A DNA stretch of 64,000 nucleotides. Origin: Rubrolithibacter danxiaensis (GTDB taxonomy: Bacteria > Bacteroidota > Bacteroidia > Sphingobacteriales > Sphingobacteriaceae). Under the pieces are notes generated by a model that made no database searches, was not told the origin of the DNA, and saw only the letters and a list, made by a program, of their open reading frames with translations. The stretch lies in assembly GCF_047272945.1 (NCBI RefSeq), contig NZ_JBKOPS010000003.1, positions 124,001-188,000 of the forward strand. The letters are read 5' to 3'. Position 1 is the stretch's first letter. Every line of letters starts with the position of its first letter. Shown piece by piece: positions 26,636 to 36,128 of the stretch. Made by a program: the position numbers and the translations under genes.

Positions 26636-27667
26636 TTAATGAATAATCTTAAAGACAAGTTCTTTAATGAGTTCACTGTCCTCCGTATTACCTGTAGCCT
26701 CAACTCCTTTCGACTTTAAATCGCAGTCCCGTAAATAACTGATAATGTTAAATATTTTAGGCATCGGGTAACTTTTTGCCGCCTGTTCGTAATCTTTAAC
26801 AAAAAAGGGGTTAACTCCAAGTTCGCGTGCAACGCTTGGCGCTGAATGATCTGAAAGATAATGGTACTTAAGAACCTTAACAAAATAGGTATTTAAAGTT
26901 CCGAGGGTTAACTGGATAGGATTTGTTTTGGGATTTGCAGCAAAATAATTTATGATCTGGTTAGCCTTATAAGCGTCCTTTCGGGCAAGGGCAGACTGTA
27001 GTTCAAATACATTAAACTCTTTACTGATGCCGATATTGTTATGCACATCTTCTGCAGTTATTTCTTTATCTTTAGGCACGTTGAGCATGAGTTTCTCCAA
27101 CTCATTAGCAACTTTAGAAAGATCATTACCTAAATATTCAGCGATTAATGCTGCAGCTTTTGCATGTATCTTATATCCCTTTTCTTTTACAAAGTCCTCT
27201 ATCCAGACAGGTATTTTATTGTCATAAACCACTACAGACTCAAAAACAATCCCGTTCTTTTCAATGGCTTTATATGTTTTCTTCCTCTTATCAAACTTTC
27301 CGTTTTTATAGCAAAAAATCAGTATGGTACTATTAAGGGGCTTTTCGAGGTAACTTAATAGTGGGTCGGCCGCTTTTTTATCGTCTTCGCTATCCTTGCT
27401 CCATTTAAGATCCTGCGCCTCTTTAACCAGTACAACCTGGTAATCGCTCATCATCGGGAATCGTTTTGCCGCATTGAGTATGGTAGTAAAATCGACATCG
27501 CGGCCGTAAAAAACGCTTTGATTAAATCCCCGCTCGGCTTCAGAAAGAACATTTTTTTCAAGGTACTCAGCAAAAAGATCTATATAATATGATTCTTCAC
27601 CATGCAACAAATAAACCGGTTTAAAATTCCGTTTCTTCAAATCGCTAAAAAGGGCCGGAGCATTCAT
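26636..27667 (-). CDS. holA: DNA polymerase III subunit delta
   Basis: 343 aa, full length for HolA. The N-terminal pattern KPVYLLHGEESYYID is the typical AAA+-like start of delta subunits. The three-domain layout, with the C-terminal helical domain (TLNTYFVKVLKYHYLS) and the conserved GVNPFFVKDY stretch, fits. It opens the beta clamp as part of the clamp loader. A promoter-like TAATTTTG box lies just upstream (27680-27687 on the opposite strand). It converges with the LruC gene and is divergent from the HsdR-N-like gene. Confidence 0.93.
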   Translation of the reverse strand: MNAPALFSDLKKRNFKPVYLLHGEESYYIDLFAEYLEKNVLSEAERGFNQSVFYGRDVDFTTILNAAKRFPMMSDYQVVLVKEAQDLKWSKDSEDDKKAADPLLSYLEKPLNSTILIFCYKNGKFDKRKKTYKAIEKNGIVFESVVVYDNKIPVWIEDFVKEKGYKIHAKAAALIAEYLGNDLSKVANELEKLMLNVPKDKEITAEDVHNNIGISKEFNVFELQSALARKDAYKANQIINYFAANPKTNPIQLTLGTLNTYFVKVLKYHYLSDHSAPSVARELGVNPFFVKDYEQAAKSYPMPKIFNIISYLRDCDLKSKGVEATGNTEDSELIKELVFKIIH

Positions 27668-27679
27668 AATGCCAAATTA

Positions 27680-27713
27680 CAAAATTATTTTTCCTGCATA
27701 GTGCATGTGCAAA
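27680..27713 (-). promoter_or_regulatory. Putative Bacteroidota-type promoter of holA
   Basis: On the minus strand: TAATTTTG (27687 to 27680, fits TAnnTTTG) with TTTG 22 bp upstream (27713 to 27710). The spacing is slightly longer than the 19-21 bp norm. The likely transcript start is about 6 bp before the ATG, giving a very short leader. Confidence 0.35.
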
Positions 27714-27733
27714 ACTATGGCTAATATTGCTTC

Positions 27734-28192
27734 ATGTTTAAACCCGTTCCCCTGAATCTTCCACCCTTCCCTTTTAAAATAAAGGAAGATTCCGGTAACA
27801 CCTATATTTTTGACCCTATACGAAAAAAATACATTATTCTCACTCCGGAGGAATGGGTTAGGCAACACCTGGCTCAATTTCTAATCATACATAAAAAATA
27901 TCCTACTTCCTTATTTAATATAGAAGGTGGCCTGAAACTAAATTCGCTGCAAAAAAGAACCGACCTAGTTATTTACAATTCGATAGGGGAAAAAATTTTA
28001 CTGGTTGAATGCAAGGCTCCTTCTGTTAAAATTTCCCAGAAAACCTTTGATCAGATTGCCCGCTACAATATAGTACATAAAATTCCGCTGTTGCTGGTGA
28101 GTAACGGTATCCATCATTATACCTGTACGATAAATTTTGAACAAGGCTCTTATGAATTTCTTCCGGACATTCCTCCCTACACTAAAACATAA
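27734..28192 (+). CDS. HsdR N-terminal-like PD-(D/E)xK nuclease-fold protein
   Basis: 152 aa. It matches the type I restriction enzyme R protein N-terminal domain (HSDR_N): the family pattern with DL in RTDLVIYN and VECKAP shows the D...ExK nuclease core. No helicase domain follows, and no hsdS or hsdM genes are nearby. Stand-alone proteins of this type sit near housekeeping genes in many Bacteroidota, so it is unlikely to be part of a restriction system here. Nuclease activity is possible because the catalytic D, E and K are intact, but its target is unknown. It is divergent from holA. Confidence 0.82.
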   Translation: MFKPVPLNLPPFPFKIKEDSGNTYIFDPIRKKYIILTPEEWVRQHLAQFLIIHKKYPTSLFNIEGGLKLNSLQKRTDLVIYNSIGEKILLVECKAPSVKISQKTFDQIARYNIVHKIPLLLVSNGIHHYTCTINFEQGSYEFLPDIPPYTKT

Positions 28193-28269
28193 TACTACTC
28201 ATTAATTGTAACTTTCTCATAGTCAAAACGTAGTAAATAGAATTATACATAATTCTAAATACAGCCCTT

Positions 28270-28722
28270 ATGCATTACCAGATTTATCGCGAAGGATATT
28301 TAAGAAGTTATGAGAAAAACCTATTCATAGCTCTGCGCCTTCTATTAGCGTTCATAAGTATAAGCACTGCAGCTATAATCCTTCAGTTCCTCCCTACCGG
28401 ATTCAGTATTCTTAACACTTTTTTTTGCATTTTTTTAATTGGAACCTGTGTAAAACTAAAAAATTCTGTGAACGAGGAACTGCTGCTTAAAATTGACAAT
28501 GAAGGATTTGACTATTTTTCTTTCGAGGAAGACAAAGTCATTCGTATTCAGGCAGAAGAAATAAGCAAAATAACTACAGGATTTTGCGAACTGAAAGTCC
28601 ATACCCGTGATAATTTGATCCACAAGATCAATATGGCGCCGATAAAAAAAGAGCAAACCCGCTGGGAAGTTAAAGAAATGGTAAAACAGCTTGCCAGACA
28701 ATCTTTTTCTGTTGCAAGCTGA
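28270..28722 (+). CDS. Membrane protein, two-helix, unknown
   Basis: 150 aa. Residues about 20-65 hold two hydrophobic helices (ALRLLLAFISISTAAIIL and a following stretch ending IFLIGTCV); the C-terminal 85 residues are soluble and probably cytoplasmic, with a strand-rich start (LLLKIDNEGFDYFSFEED). The shape resembles small proteins with a PH-like domain after two helices, but no family is certain. It converges with valS (6 bp between stops). Confidence 0.6.
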   Translation: MHYQIYREGYLRSYEKNLFIALRLLLAFISISTAAIILQFLPTGFSILNTFFCIFLIGTCVKLKNSVNEELLLKIDNEGFDYFSFEEDKVIRIQAEEISKITTGFCELKVHTRDNLIHKINMAPIKKEQTRWEVKEMVKQLARQSFSVAS

Positions 28723-28728
28723 ACTTTA

Positions 28729-31407
28729 TTAGCTTAGACTTTTTAAGCTTTCCTCAAGCAGGCTGATCTTAGCTTCTGCATCGGCTTTTTTCTTTCGTTC
28801 GTTCTCAACTATTTCCGGTTTTGCATTTTGAACAAAACGTTCATTAGAAAGCTTTGCACTAACCGATTTAAGAAATCCATGCAGGTATTCAATCTCCTTT
28901 TGAATGCGTTCACGTTCTGCTTCAGCATCTATATTACCTGAAATGCTTACAAAAAATTCATCACGACCGGCAAGAAAAGTGGCAGCGCCTGTAATTTTAT
29001 TTTCTGTGAACTCTACATCAGACACGTTGGCAAGCTTCGAAATAACAGGTAAGTATTCCTGATACTGAACACCGGAGTTTACCTTTATGGCAAGTGGCAA
29101 AGCTTCTTTCGGAGAAATTTGTTTAGAATTACGAATGTTACGTATTTCTGAAACCACTTGTTTAACAATCTCAATTTCCTGCAATAAAGGTTTATTCACT
29201 TCACCGGCTGCGGGATAAGGAGCTACAATACAACAATCAAGTTGTGCCCGCTCTCCAAATAATTCATCATGATAAAGCTCCTCTGTAATAAAGGGCATAA
29301 AAGGATGAACAAGCTTTAAAATTGTATCAAAAAAAGTGAGGGTAGCTTCAAAAGTAACCTTATCAAGCGGTTGCTGATATGCAGGTTTTACCATTTCCAG
29401 ATACCAGGAGCAGAAATCATCCCACACCAGTTTATAAATACCCATTAGGGCTTCTGATAGGCGGTATTGAGTAAAGTTTTCTTCTATCTCTGCCAAAGCT
29501 GCATTAAACCGGCTTTCAAACCAGTTAATAGCTTTGGTATTCATGTTCTCCAGCTTAATATCAACTTCCCAGCCTTTAACCAAACGAAACGCATTCCAGA
29601 TTTTATTAGCAAAATTCCTTCCCTGTTCGCAATAGGACTCATCGAACATGAGGTCATTACCAGCGGGCGAACAAAGCAGCATACCAACTCTTACGCCATC
29701 CGCACCATACTTTTCTATCAAACCAATCGGATCGGGAGAATTTCCAAGTGACTTGCTCATCTTCCTTCCTATCTTATCGCGGACAATACCGGTAAGATAT
29801 ACATTACGAAAAGGAGCTTCTCCCCTGAACTCCTGCCCTGCCATCATCATCCTGGCAACCCAGAAAAATAGAATTTCCGGTGCTGTTACCAGGTCGTTTG
29901 TGGGATAGTAATAGTTTATATCGGCATTTCCTTTTTCCTCAGGATGTCCGCACACAGAGGGATCAAAAACAGACATCGGCCAGAGCCAGGAAGAGAACCA
30001 GGTGTCAACTACGTCATCATCCTGCCTGATTATTTCTTCTGCCAGCGATCTGAATGCTGATTTTTCCTCTTCAGACATTCCGCTTCTTTCTTCAGAGCCT
30101 GTAATCAGTTGCTCAATTGCTTCTTCCTTTGTTTTGGCTACAACAGGTGCTTCATTTTTATAATACCATGCCGGAATTTGCTGCCCCCACCACAACTGGC
30201 GGCTTATACACCAATCGCGTACATTTTCCATCCAATACCGGTATGTATTCGTAAATTTGTCAGGAATCAGACGGATCTCACCATCTAATACATATTGCAA
30301 GGCTGGTTTTGCCATTTCGGGCATTTTGCAAAACCATTGCATGGATAGCTTAGGCTCAATAACCGCATCCGTACGTTCTGAAAAACCTATCTGTGATTTA
30401 TAATCTTCTACTTTTTCAAGGTGGCCTGCTTCTCCCAGCAGAACTGCAATTTTTTTGCGGGCTGCAAACCGGTCCTCTCCTACCAGAATCTCAGCCTGTT
30501 CATTTAATGTTCCATCATCATTTAAAATATCAATTACCGGAAGATGGTGCTTAATACCCAATTCATAATCATTCAGATCATGTGCAGGTGTAACCTTTAA
30601 ACATCCTGTTCCAAAATCCATTTCCACATACTCATCTTCAATGAGCGGAATTCCACGGTTAATAAGTGGAACAAGTACCGTTTTACCTTTTAAATGGCTA
30701 TATCTTGTATCATTAGGGTTGATACAAACAGCCGTATCAGCCATAATCGTTTCAGGCCGTGTGGTAGCAATTACCAGGTATTCTGAAGTACCGGAAATAG
30801 TATAACGGATATAGTATAACTTCTGATTTACTTCCTTTCTGATAACTTCCTCGTCCGAAAGGGCGGTTTTGCCCTGCGGATCCCAGTTCACCATCCTTAC
30901 ACCACGATAAATCAGTCCTTTTTTATATAAATGAATAAACGTATCAATTACCGCATTGGAAAGATCTTCTTCCATTGTGAAACGTGTTCTGTCCCAGTCG
31001 CAGGAAGCTCCCAGGCGTTCGAGTTGCTTTAATATTATCCCACCATACTTGTCTTTCCATTCATAAGCATATTGCAAAAACTCGTCCCGGGTGATATTCT
31101 TCTTTTCAATCCCTCTTTCTTTTAACATTGCCACAACTTTTGCTTCTGTTGCAATGGATGCATGGTCGGTTCCGGGTACCCAACAGGCATTCTTTCCCTG
31201 CATACGTGCCCTCCGGATAAGCACATCCTGAATGGTATTATTAAGCATATGCCCCATGTGCAGCACGCCTGTAACGTTAGGAGGAGGAATTACAATCGTG
31301 TAAGGTTCGCGTTCATCCGGCACAGAACGAAAGAATTTCTTATCAAGCCAGTACTTGTACCATTTATTTTCAGTTTCCTGTGGATTATATGTTTTTGAAA
31401 TATTCAT
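28729..31407 (-). CDS. valS: Valine-tRNA ligase
   Basis: 892 aa class I synthetase of standard length. The HIGH motif is in PPNVTGVLHMGHM near residues 42-54 and KMSKS begins at K549. The editing domain lies between, an anticodon-binding domain follows, and the C-terminal coiled coil (about 825-892) is the usual valyl tRNA-binding arm. The frame runs without interruption. A TAnnTTTG-type box (TATTTTTG on the minus strand, 31435 to 31428) lies 21-28 bp before the start. Confidence 0.97.
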   Translation of the reverse strand: MNISKTYNPQETENKWYKYWLDKKFFRSVPDEREPYTIVIPPPNVTGVLHMGHMLNNTIQDVLIRRARMQGKNACWVPGTDHASIATEAKVVAMLKERGIEKKNITRDEFLQYAYEWKDKYGGIILKQLERLGASCDWDRTRFTMEEDLSNAVIDTFIHLYKKGLIYRGVRMVNWDPQGKTALSDEEVIRKEVNQKLYYIRYTISGTSEYLVIATTRPETIMADTAVCINPNDTRYSHLKGKTVLVPLINRGIPLIEDEYVEMDFGTGCLKVTPAHDLNDYELGIKHHLPVIDILNDDGTLNEQAEILVGEDRFAARKKIAVLLGEAGHLEKVEDYKSQIGFSERTDAVIEPKLSMQWFCKMPEMAKPALQYVLDGEIRLIPDKFTNTYRYWMENVRDWCISRQLWWGQQIPAWYYKNEAPVVAKTKEEAIEQLITGSEERSGMSEEEKSAFRSLAEEIIRQDDDVVDTWFSSWLWPMSVFDPSVCGHPEEKGNADINYYYPTNDLVTAPEILFFWVARMMMAGQEFRGEAPFRNVYLTGIVRDKIGRKMSKSLGNSPDPIGLIEKYGADGVRVGMLLCSPAGNDLMFDESYCEQGRNFANKIWNAFRLVKGWEVDIKLENMNTKAINWFESRFNAALAEIEENFTQYRLSEALMGIYKLVWDDFCSWYLEMVKPAYQQPLDKVTFEATLTFFDTILKLVHPFMPFITEELYHDELFGERAQLDCCIVAPYPAAGEVNKPLLQEIEIVKQVVSEIRNIRNSKQISPKEALPLAIKVNSGVQYQEYLPVISKLANVSDVEFTENKITGAATFLAGRDEFFVSISGNIDAEAERERIQKEIEYLHGFLKSVSAKLSNERFVQNAKPEIVENERKKKADAEAKISLLEESLKSLS

Positions 31408-31427
31408 TTATAAAGCGAAAGAATGGG

Positions 31428-31435
31428 CAAAAATA
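31428..31435 (-). promoter_or_regulatory. Putative TAnnTTTG box upstream of valS
   Basis: TATTTTTG read on the minus strand, with its final G 21 bp upstream of the ATG. The nearest -33 type TTTG is 28 bp further up, too far to be convincing, so the call rests on the -7 element alone. Confidence 0.3.
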
Positions 31436-31504
31436 AGCTTTTGACTAAACTTGTGAGAATAATCAAAAGCTAAAATATTTTAATATGGTTTAAATGCAGA
31501 CCGG

Positions 31505-33913
31505 TTAAAATAATGAAGGATACTTTTCAGGATTGCTTTCATTCATTATTGAATAGGCAATTTCTATTACGTCATCTGCGGAAGGTTTCGAGAAATAATC
31601 GCCGTCTGTACCGTAAGGGGTTCTGTGAGATTTAGCTGTGAGCGTTCGTGGAGCCCCATCTAAATAATAATATCCTTTTTGCTCTTCCAGAACCTGTTGC
31701 AGAATAAAGGCAGATGCACCTCCCGGAACATCTTCATCTACCACCAAAAGTTTGTTTGTTTTTTTCAGCGAACGGGCACACAAGCGATCGTAATCAAAGG
31801 GATGCAAAGTCTGAGGATCTACTATTTCAATAGAAATTCCTAATTTTTCCAGTTCTTCTGCTGCTTCCTCAACCACCCGAAGCGTTGATCCGTAAGAAAT
31901 TACGGTAATATCTGCTCCTTCACGCACAATTTCGGCTTTCCCGAGTGGCACTGTAAATTCTCCCACGTTTACGGGAAGTTTTTCTTTTAAACGATATCCG
32001 TTAAGACATTCGATTACTAATGCTGGTTCATCTGCACGCAACAAAGTATTATACATGCCTGCCGCCTGTGTCATATTTCTTGGAACACAAATATGTATTC
32101 CTCTCATAGAACCAAGGATCATAGATATAGGAGATCCTGAATGCCAGATGCCTTCCAATCGGTGGCCACGCGTCCTGATTACTAGCGGAGCTTTTTGCCC
32201 AGCCTTGGTACGGTAACTCAACGAGGCAAGATCATCAGAAATTACATAAAGAGCATAAAGCAGGTAATCCAGATACTGAATTTCCGCAATGGGCTTTAAT
32301 CCCCGCATGGAAAGGCCAATTCCCTGTCCTATTATTGTACTTTCTCTGATTCCTGTATCAGAAACACGCATCAACCCATATTTATTTTGCAGGCCCGAAA
32401 ACCCCTGGTTTACATCCCCGATACTCCCCACATCTTCACCAAAAGCAATTAAACGGGCATCACGGGCGAAATTTTCATCAAAACACGCATTGAGAACCTC
32501 TCTGCCATCTATCATTTTAGAATCAGAGGAATATGCAGCCGGAATTATCGGAACGTTTGCCGGAGAATCAATAGTTTCTGTAAACAATTTGGAATTATAG
32601 CGCTCGGCATTCAGTTCCATATGTTTTTTGTGCCATGCAAGCAATTGAGTTCTGCTTTCGGAGCTTTCAAAACGCAATAATCTTATTGCCTTCCTTACAG
32701 TTTCAAGCAAATCTCTCCGGGTAGGCATGGCAACTGCTTTAAGCTGTTGAGAAAGTCCGGTTAAGCGCTCGTCGTTGCTTTCCTTCAGTATCTGCTGCAA
32801 CTCGTTCAGTTCTTCTGTAATTGGAGCATTGCATTCATTCCAGGCTTCCTTCTGGCATTGGCGCACGTATTGACGGGCATCCTGCTCCAACTGACTAAGC
32901 TCCTCTTCTGTAGCAATTGCTGATTCGAGCACCCATTTTCGCATTTGAACAAGACAATCGTATTCAGCCTCCCATTGCAACCGTTCTTTTGATTTATATC
33001 TTTCGTGCGATCCGGAAGTTGAGTGGCCCTGCGGCTGTGTAACTTCCGTAACATGAATCATTACCGGAACATGCTGTTCACGGCATATTTGAATTGCTTT
33101 TTCATACGTTTCACAAAGCCCGGGATAATCCCAGCCTTTTACCTTAAAAATTTCAAAGCCCTCTCCGTTTGCATCCCGCTGAAAGCCTTTTAAAACCTCC
33201 GAGATATCCTCCTTGGTTGTTTGATAACGGTTTGGAACAGAAATACCATAATCATCGTCCCATATTGATATTGCCAGTGGTATTTGTAATACGCCCGCTG
33301 CATTGATCGCTTCGAAAAAAACGCCTTCAGATGTTGAGGCATTGCCGATAGTACCGAAAGCTACTTCGTTTCCGTTAACAGAAAAATTGCGCAGATAGGA
33401 AAGTTCAGGATTATCACGATATAATTTGGAAGCCTGTGCAAGACCTACGAGCCTTGCCATTTGTCCGCCTGTTGTTGAAATATCTGAAGAAGAGTTTTTT
33501 ATCGCTGTATGATCTTTCCAGCTGCCATCTTCATTAATGCTTCTGCTTGCAAAATGTGCATTCATCTGTCTCCCTGCGGAAGCCGGTTCAGCATTCACAT
33601 CCGGATTGGCATATAATTGCGCAAAAAATTCCTTTATGGTAACCATGCCGGCGGCAAACATGAATGTTTGATCACGGTAGTAACCGGAACGCCAATCGCC
33701 CTCACGAAAAGCCTTGGCCATCGCAATCTGAGCTACTTCCTTTCCATCACCAAAAATGCCAAACTTTGCCTTGCCGGTAAGCACTTCCTTCCGTCCTATT
33801 AAACTTACCTGTCTGCTTTCAAACGCTATCTTATAATCATTGATAACAATCCTTTTAAAATCGTCAAACGTAAGTTCGGTAATATCAAATCGGTTGGTTT
33901 CGGTTGCTGACAT
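31505..33913 (-). CDS. Branched-chain/2-oxoacid dehydrogenase E1, fused alpha and beta subunits
   Basis: 802 aa. The N-terminal part (about 1-450) is an E1 alpha subunit; the C-terminal part begins near M467 (MIDGREVLNACFDENF) and is an E1 beta subunit ending in the transketolase C-terminal domain. The region expected to hold the thiamine-diphosphate motif reads IGNASTSEG...WDDDYGIS, not the common GDG...NN. Bacteroidota fused E1 proteins often have this variant, so it is probably a lineage feature. It decarboxylates 2-oxoacids, probably those from valine, leucine and isoleucine, as part of an E1-E2-E3 complex. E2 and E3 genes are not in this window. Confidence 0.9.
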   Translation of the reverse strand: MSATETNRFDITELTFDDFKRIVINDYKIAFESRQVSLIGRKEVLTGKAKFGIFGDGKEVAQIAMAKAFREGDWRSGYYRDQTFMFAAGMVTIKEFFAQLYANPDVNAEPASAGRQMNAHFASRSINEDGSWKDHTAIKNSSSDISTTGGQMARLVGLAQASKLYRDNPELSYLRNFSVNGNEVAFGTIGNASTSEGVFFEAINAAGVLQIPLAISIWDDDYGISVPNRYQTTKEDISEVLKGFQRDANGEGFEIFKVKGWDYPGLCETYEKAIQICREQHVPVMIHVTEVTQPQGHSTSGSHERYKSKERLQWEAEYDCLVQMRKWVLESAIATEEELSQLEQDARQYVRQCQKEAWNECNAPITEELNELQQILKESNDERLTGLSQQLKAVAMPTRRDLLETVRKAIRLLRFESSESRTQLLAWHKKHMELNAERYNSKLFTETIDSPANVPIIPAAYSSDSKMIDGREVLNACFDENFARDARLIAFGEDVGSIGDVNQGFSGLQNKYGLMRVSDTGIRESTIIGQGIGLSMRGLKPIAEIQYLDYLLYALYVISDDLASLSYRTKAGQKAPLVIRTRGHRLEGIWHSGSPISMILGSMRGIHICVPRNMTQAAGMYNTLLRADEPALVIECLNGYRLKEKLPVNVGEFTVPLGKAEIVREGADITVISYGSTLRVVEEAAEELEKLGISIEIVDPQTLHPFDYDRLCARSLKKTNKLLVVDEDVPGGASAFILQQVLEEQKGYYYLDGAPRTLTAKSHRTPYGTDGDYFSKPSADDVIEIAYSIMNESNPEKYPSLF

Positions 33914-34017
33914 ATCTATACAAACAAGGCCAAAAATAATAATTTATTAGTCGTCCTGAAACTTACGCTCAATCCCTCACGTACAAAGGGGAAATTTTTT
34001 GAATCAAAGTAAATTAT

Positions 34018-34025
34018 TATATTTG
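34018..34025 (+). promoter_or_regulatory. Putative promoter of the DUF1573 gene
   Basis: TATATTTG (fits TAnnTTTG) with TTTG at 33998-34001, spacer 16 bp, a little short. It lies 17 bp before the ATG, so the leader would be about 10 bases. Confidence 0.4.
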
Positions 34026-34042
34026 TATTAAACAGTTCGAAA

Positions 34043-34435
34043 ATGAAAAAGATTTTAATGTTATTCTCAGTTATCTTGTCTTTTACCCTGATGACTGCTT
34101 TAAAAGCCGATAACCAACCTGAATTTAAGTTTGAAACTGAAACTCACGACTTTGGTAAAATCCCTCAGGGAAAACCTGTAAGTTACGAATTTAAGTTTAC
34201 TAACGTTGGAGATCAGCCTCTTATAATCAGCGCTGTTGAACCAACATGCGGTTGTACTGTTGCAGATTATACTAAAACTCCTGTTAAAAAAGGCGAAGCT
34301 GGAAATATTAAATTAACATTTAATGCGGCAGTAGCCTCCTCTTTCACTAAGGCGGTAACTGTAAAATCAAACGCCAAAACACCGGTAAAAGTCCTGTATA
34401 TAAAAGGAGAGGTAGTAAGTAGTAATTCTAAGTAA
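34043..34435 (+). CDS. DUF1573 protein, secreted
   Basis: 130 aa. Residues 1-22 are a signal peptide (MKKILMLFSVILSFTLMTALKA). The rest is a single DUF1573 Ig-like domain with the typical HDFGKIPQGKPVSYEFKFTN and the cysteine motif EPTCGCT (two cysteines). It is very common in Bacteroidota; the function is unknown. A strong terminator follows at 34461. Confidence 0.9.
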   Translation: MKKILMLFSVILSFTLMTALKADNQPEFKFETETHDFGKIPQGKPVSYEFKFTNVGDQPLIISAVEPTCGCTVADYTKTPVKKGEAGNIKLTFNAAVASSFTKAVTVKSNAKTPVKVLYIKGEVVSSNSK

Positions 34436-34460
34436 AACAGATTTAGTAAATATTCTCAGA

Positions 34461-34495
34461 AACCTCTCCTTAAACGGAGGGGTTTTTTTATTTTT
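34461..34495 (+). terminator. Rho-independent terminator after DUF1573 gene
   Basis: Nine-pair stem AACCTCTCC/GGAGGGGTT (one G-T pair), loop TTAAAC, followed by a long T-tract with a single A (TTTTTTATTTTT). Good sequence and position. Confidence 0.75.
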
Positions 34496-34496
34496 G
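34489..34496 (+). promoter_or_regulatory. TAnnTTTG box overlapping the terminator T-tract
   Basis: TATTTTTG lies inside the end of the terminator and only 7 bp before the ATG of the aminotransferase. If used, the transcript would start at or next to the start codon, leaderless. No -33 element was found; T-rich sequence can produce this match by chance. Confidence 0.25.
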
Positions 34497-34503
34497 TCAT
34501 TAT

Positions 34504-35730
34504 ATGCCTAAAATTTCAAACAAGGGAGTCCGGATGCCGGCTTCTCCTATCAGAAAACTTACACCGTATGCTGATAAAGCAAAACAGGAGGGGAAAAAGG
34601 TTTATCATTTAAATATAGGCCAGCCTGATATAGAAACGCCTCAGATCATGCTGGATGCAATAAAAAATATTGACTTCAAGGTTTGGGCTTATACCCCGTC
34701 TGAAGGTTTTTTTTCTTATCGTCAGAAATTAGCGGAATATTACAACAAACGAGGCTATAATATCAGTCCTGATAATATTATCGTTACAAATGGAGGATCG
34801 GAAGGTTTTATTATTGCAACACAGTCTTGTCTGGATCCCGGTGATGAAATTATAGTACCAGAGCCTTTTTATGCCAATTACAGCGGATTTGCCTGCATGA
34901 GCGATGCTGTTATAAAACCGGTACTATCCAGTATTGATAACGGTTTCGCTTTGCCACCCATCAGTGAGTTTGAAAAGCTTATTACAGATAAGACAAAGGC
35001 TATCTTTATTTGCAGTCCGAATAATCCAACCGGGTACTTGTATTCAAGGGAAGAGCTGGAAAACATCAAGATCCTTTGCCTGAAATATGACCTGTATTTG
35101 TTTGCCGATGAGGCATACAGCGATTTTTGCTATGACGGACAAAGTTTTGTATCGCCCATGCACCTTAGCGGAATTGATGATAATGTAATTGTGATAGATA
35201 CCTTATCAAAAAGATACAGCGCCTGCGGAGCAAGACTGGGATTTCTGATTACTAAAAACAAAAAAGTGCTTGCTACAGCGTTAAAATTCGCACAGGCCCG
35301 CTTAAGCGCCGGAATGGTTGAGCAGATTGCAGGGGAAGCTGCTATTGACACTCCTCCTTCCTATTTTGAAAATGTTAGAAAAGAATATTCAGAAAGAAGA
35401 AAAATATTAGTGGATTCCCTGAATAAAATGGAAGGTGTATTCTGTCCAAATCCCGGAGGCGCTTTTTATGTAGTAGCCCGTTTTCCGGTAGATGATGCGG
35501 AGAAGTTTTGCCAATGGATACTGGAAAAATTTACTTATAATAATCAAACGGTTATGCTGGCTCCCGCTTCAGGATTTTACAGCACGCCAGGGAAAGGCAG
35601 GGATGAAGTAAGATTGGCATACGTTTTGAACAAGAAAGATCTGGCTGAAGCGATGATCTGTTTAGAAAAAGCCCTGCAGGAATATCCGGGCAGAACAGCT
35701 AAAAAAGAACAGGTTTTGATGAACAGCTAA
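34504..35730 (+). CDS. Pyridoxal-phosphate-dependent aminotransferase, class I/II
   Basis: 408 aa, full length for fold-type I AT class I/II. PLP lysine K236 is in TLSKRYSACGARLGF; SPNNPTGY supplies the conserved asparagine and DEAYSDF the conserved aspartate and tyrosine. The substrate is not decidable from sequence; aspartate or aromatic/branched-chain amino acids are typical. It starts directly after the DUF1573 terminator. The tmRNA gene begins 24 bp after its stop. Confidence 0.92.
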   Translation: MPKISNKGVRMPASPIRKLTPYADKAKQEGKKVYHLNIGQPDIETPQIMLDAIKNIDFKVWAYTPSEGFFSYRQKLAEYYNKRGYNISPDNIIVTNGGSEGFIIATQSCLDPGDEIIVPEPFYANYSGFACMSDAVIKPVLSSIDNGFALPPISEFEKLITDKTKAIFICSPNNPTGYLYSREELENIKILCLKYDLYLFADEAYSDFCYDGQSFVSPMHLSGIDDNVIVIDTLSKRYSACGARLGFLITKNKKVLATALKFAQARLSAGMVEQIAGEAAIDTPPSYFENVRKEYSERRKILVDSLNKMEGVFCPNPGGAFYVVARFPVDDAEKFCQWILEKFTYNNQTVMLAPASGFYSTPGKGRDEVRLAYVLNKKDLAEAMICLEKALQEYPGRTAKKEQVLMNS

Positions 35731-35754
35731 AAAACAATCTGACAGTATAACATA

Positions 35755-36121
35755 GGGGTCGACCGGAATTGACAGGATGGAGATGACTATGTAAGCATGC
35801 AGCGCATTGTGAGTAAAGCGCTTTAATCTCAACTCTCAAACTATAATTGGCGAAAATAACTACGCCTTAGCTGCTTAATTTAGAATTAAGTAAGCTTTTG
35901 TCCCGCTAAGCAGTTGTTCTGTTAGCTTGGCATACGGGGCATCGATTTACAGAACTGGCCTGGTTAAGGTGCGATAACCGGGCGAGAACAAGCACCTACG
36001 GAAGACGGTACAGGCAAGCAACTGGCCTTCCCCTTCCCGACAATTAAATAGTTGCTAAGCATGTAGAAAGCGTAATTCATCCCATGTTTGGACGAGGGTT
36101 CGAATCCCTCCGACTCCACCA
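35755..36121 (+). ncRNA. ssrA: Transfer-messenger RNA
   Basis: About 367 nt. The ends pair as a tRNA-like acceptor stem (GGGGTCG at the start, CGACTCC at the end) followed by a discriminator A and an encoded CCA. The T-arm reads GGGTTCGAATCCC. The tag reading frame is 35849-35878: GGC GAA AAT AAC TAC GCC TTA GCT GCT then stop, i.e. tag GENNYALAA. The RNA rescues stalled ribosomes with SmpB; the tag marks the product for proteolysis. Confidence 0.97.
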
Positions 36122-36128
36122 AGCAAAT

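Noticed and set aside
27734..28192. Type I restriction system
   Set aside because: Only an HsdR N-terminal-like domain; no helicase, hsdM or hsdS nearby.
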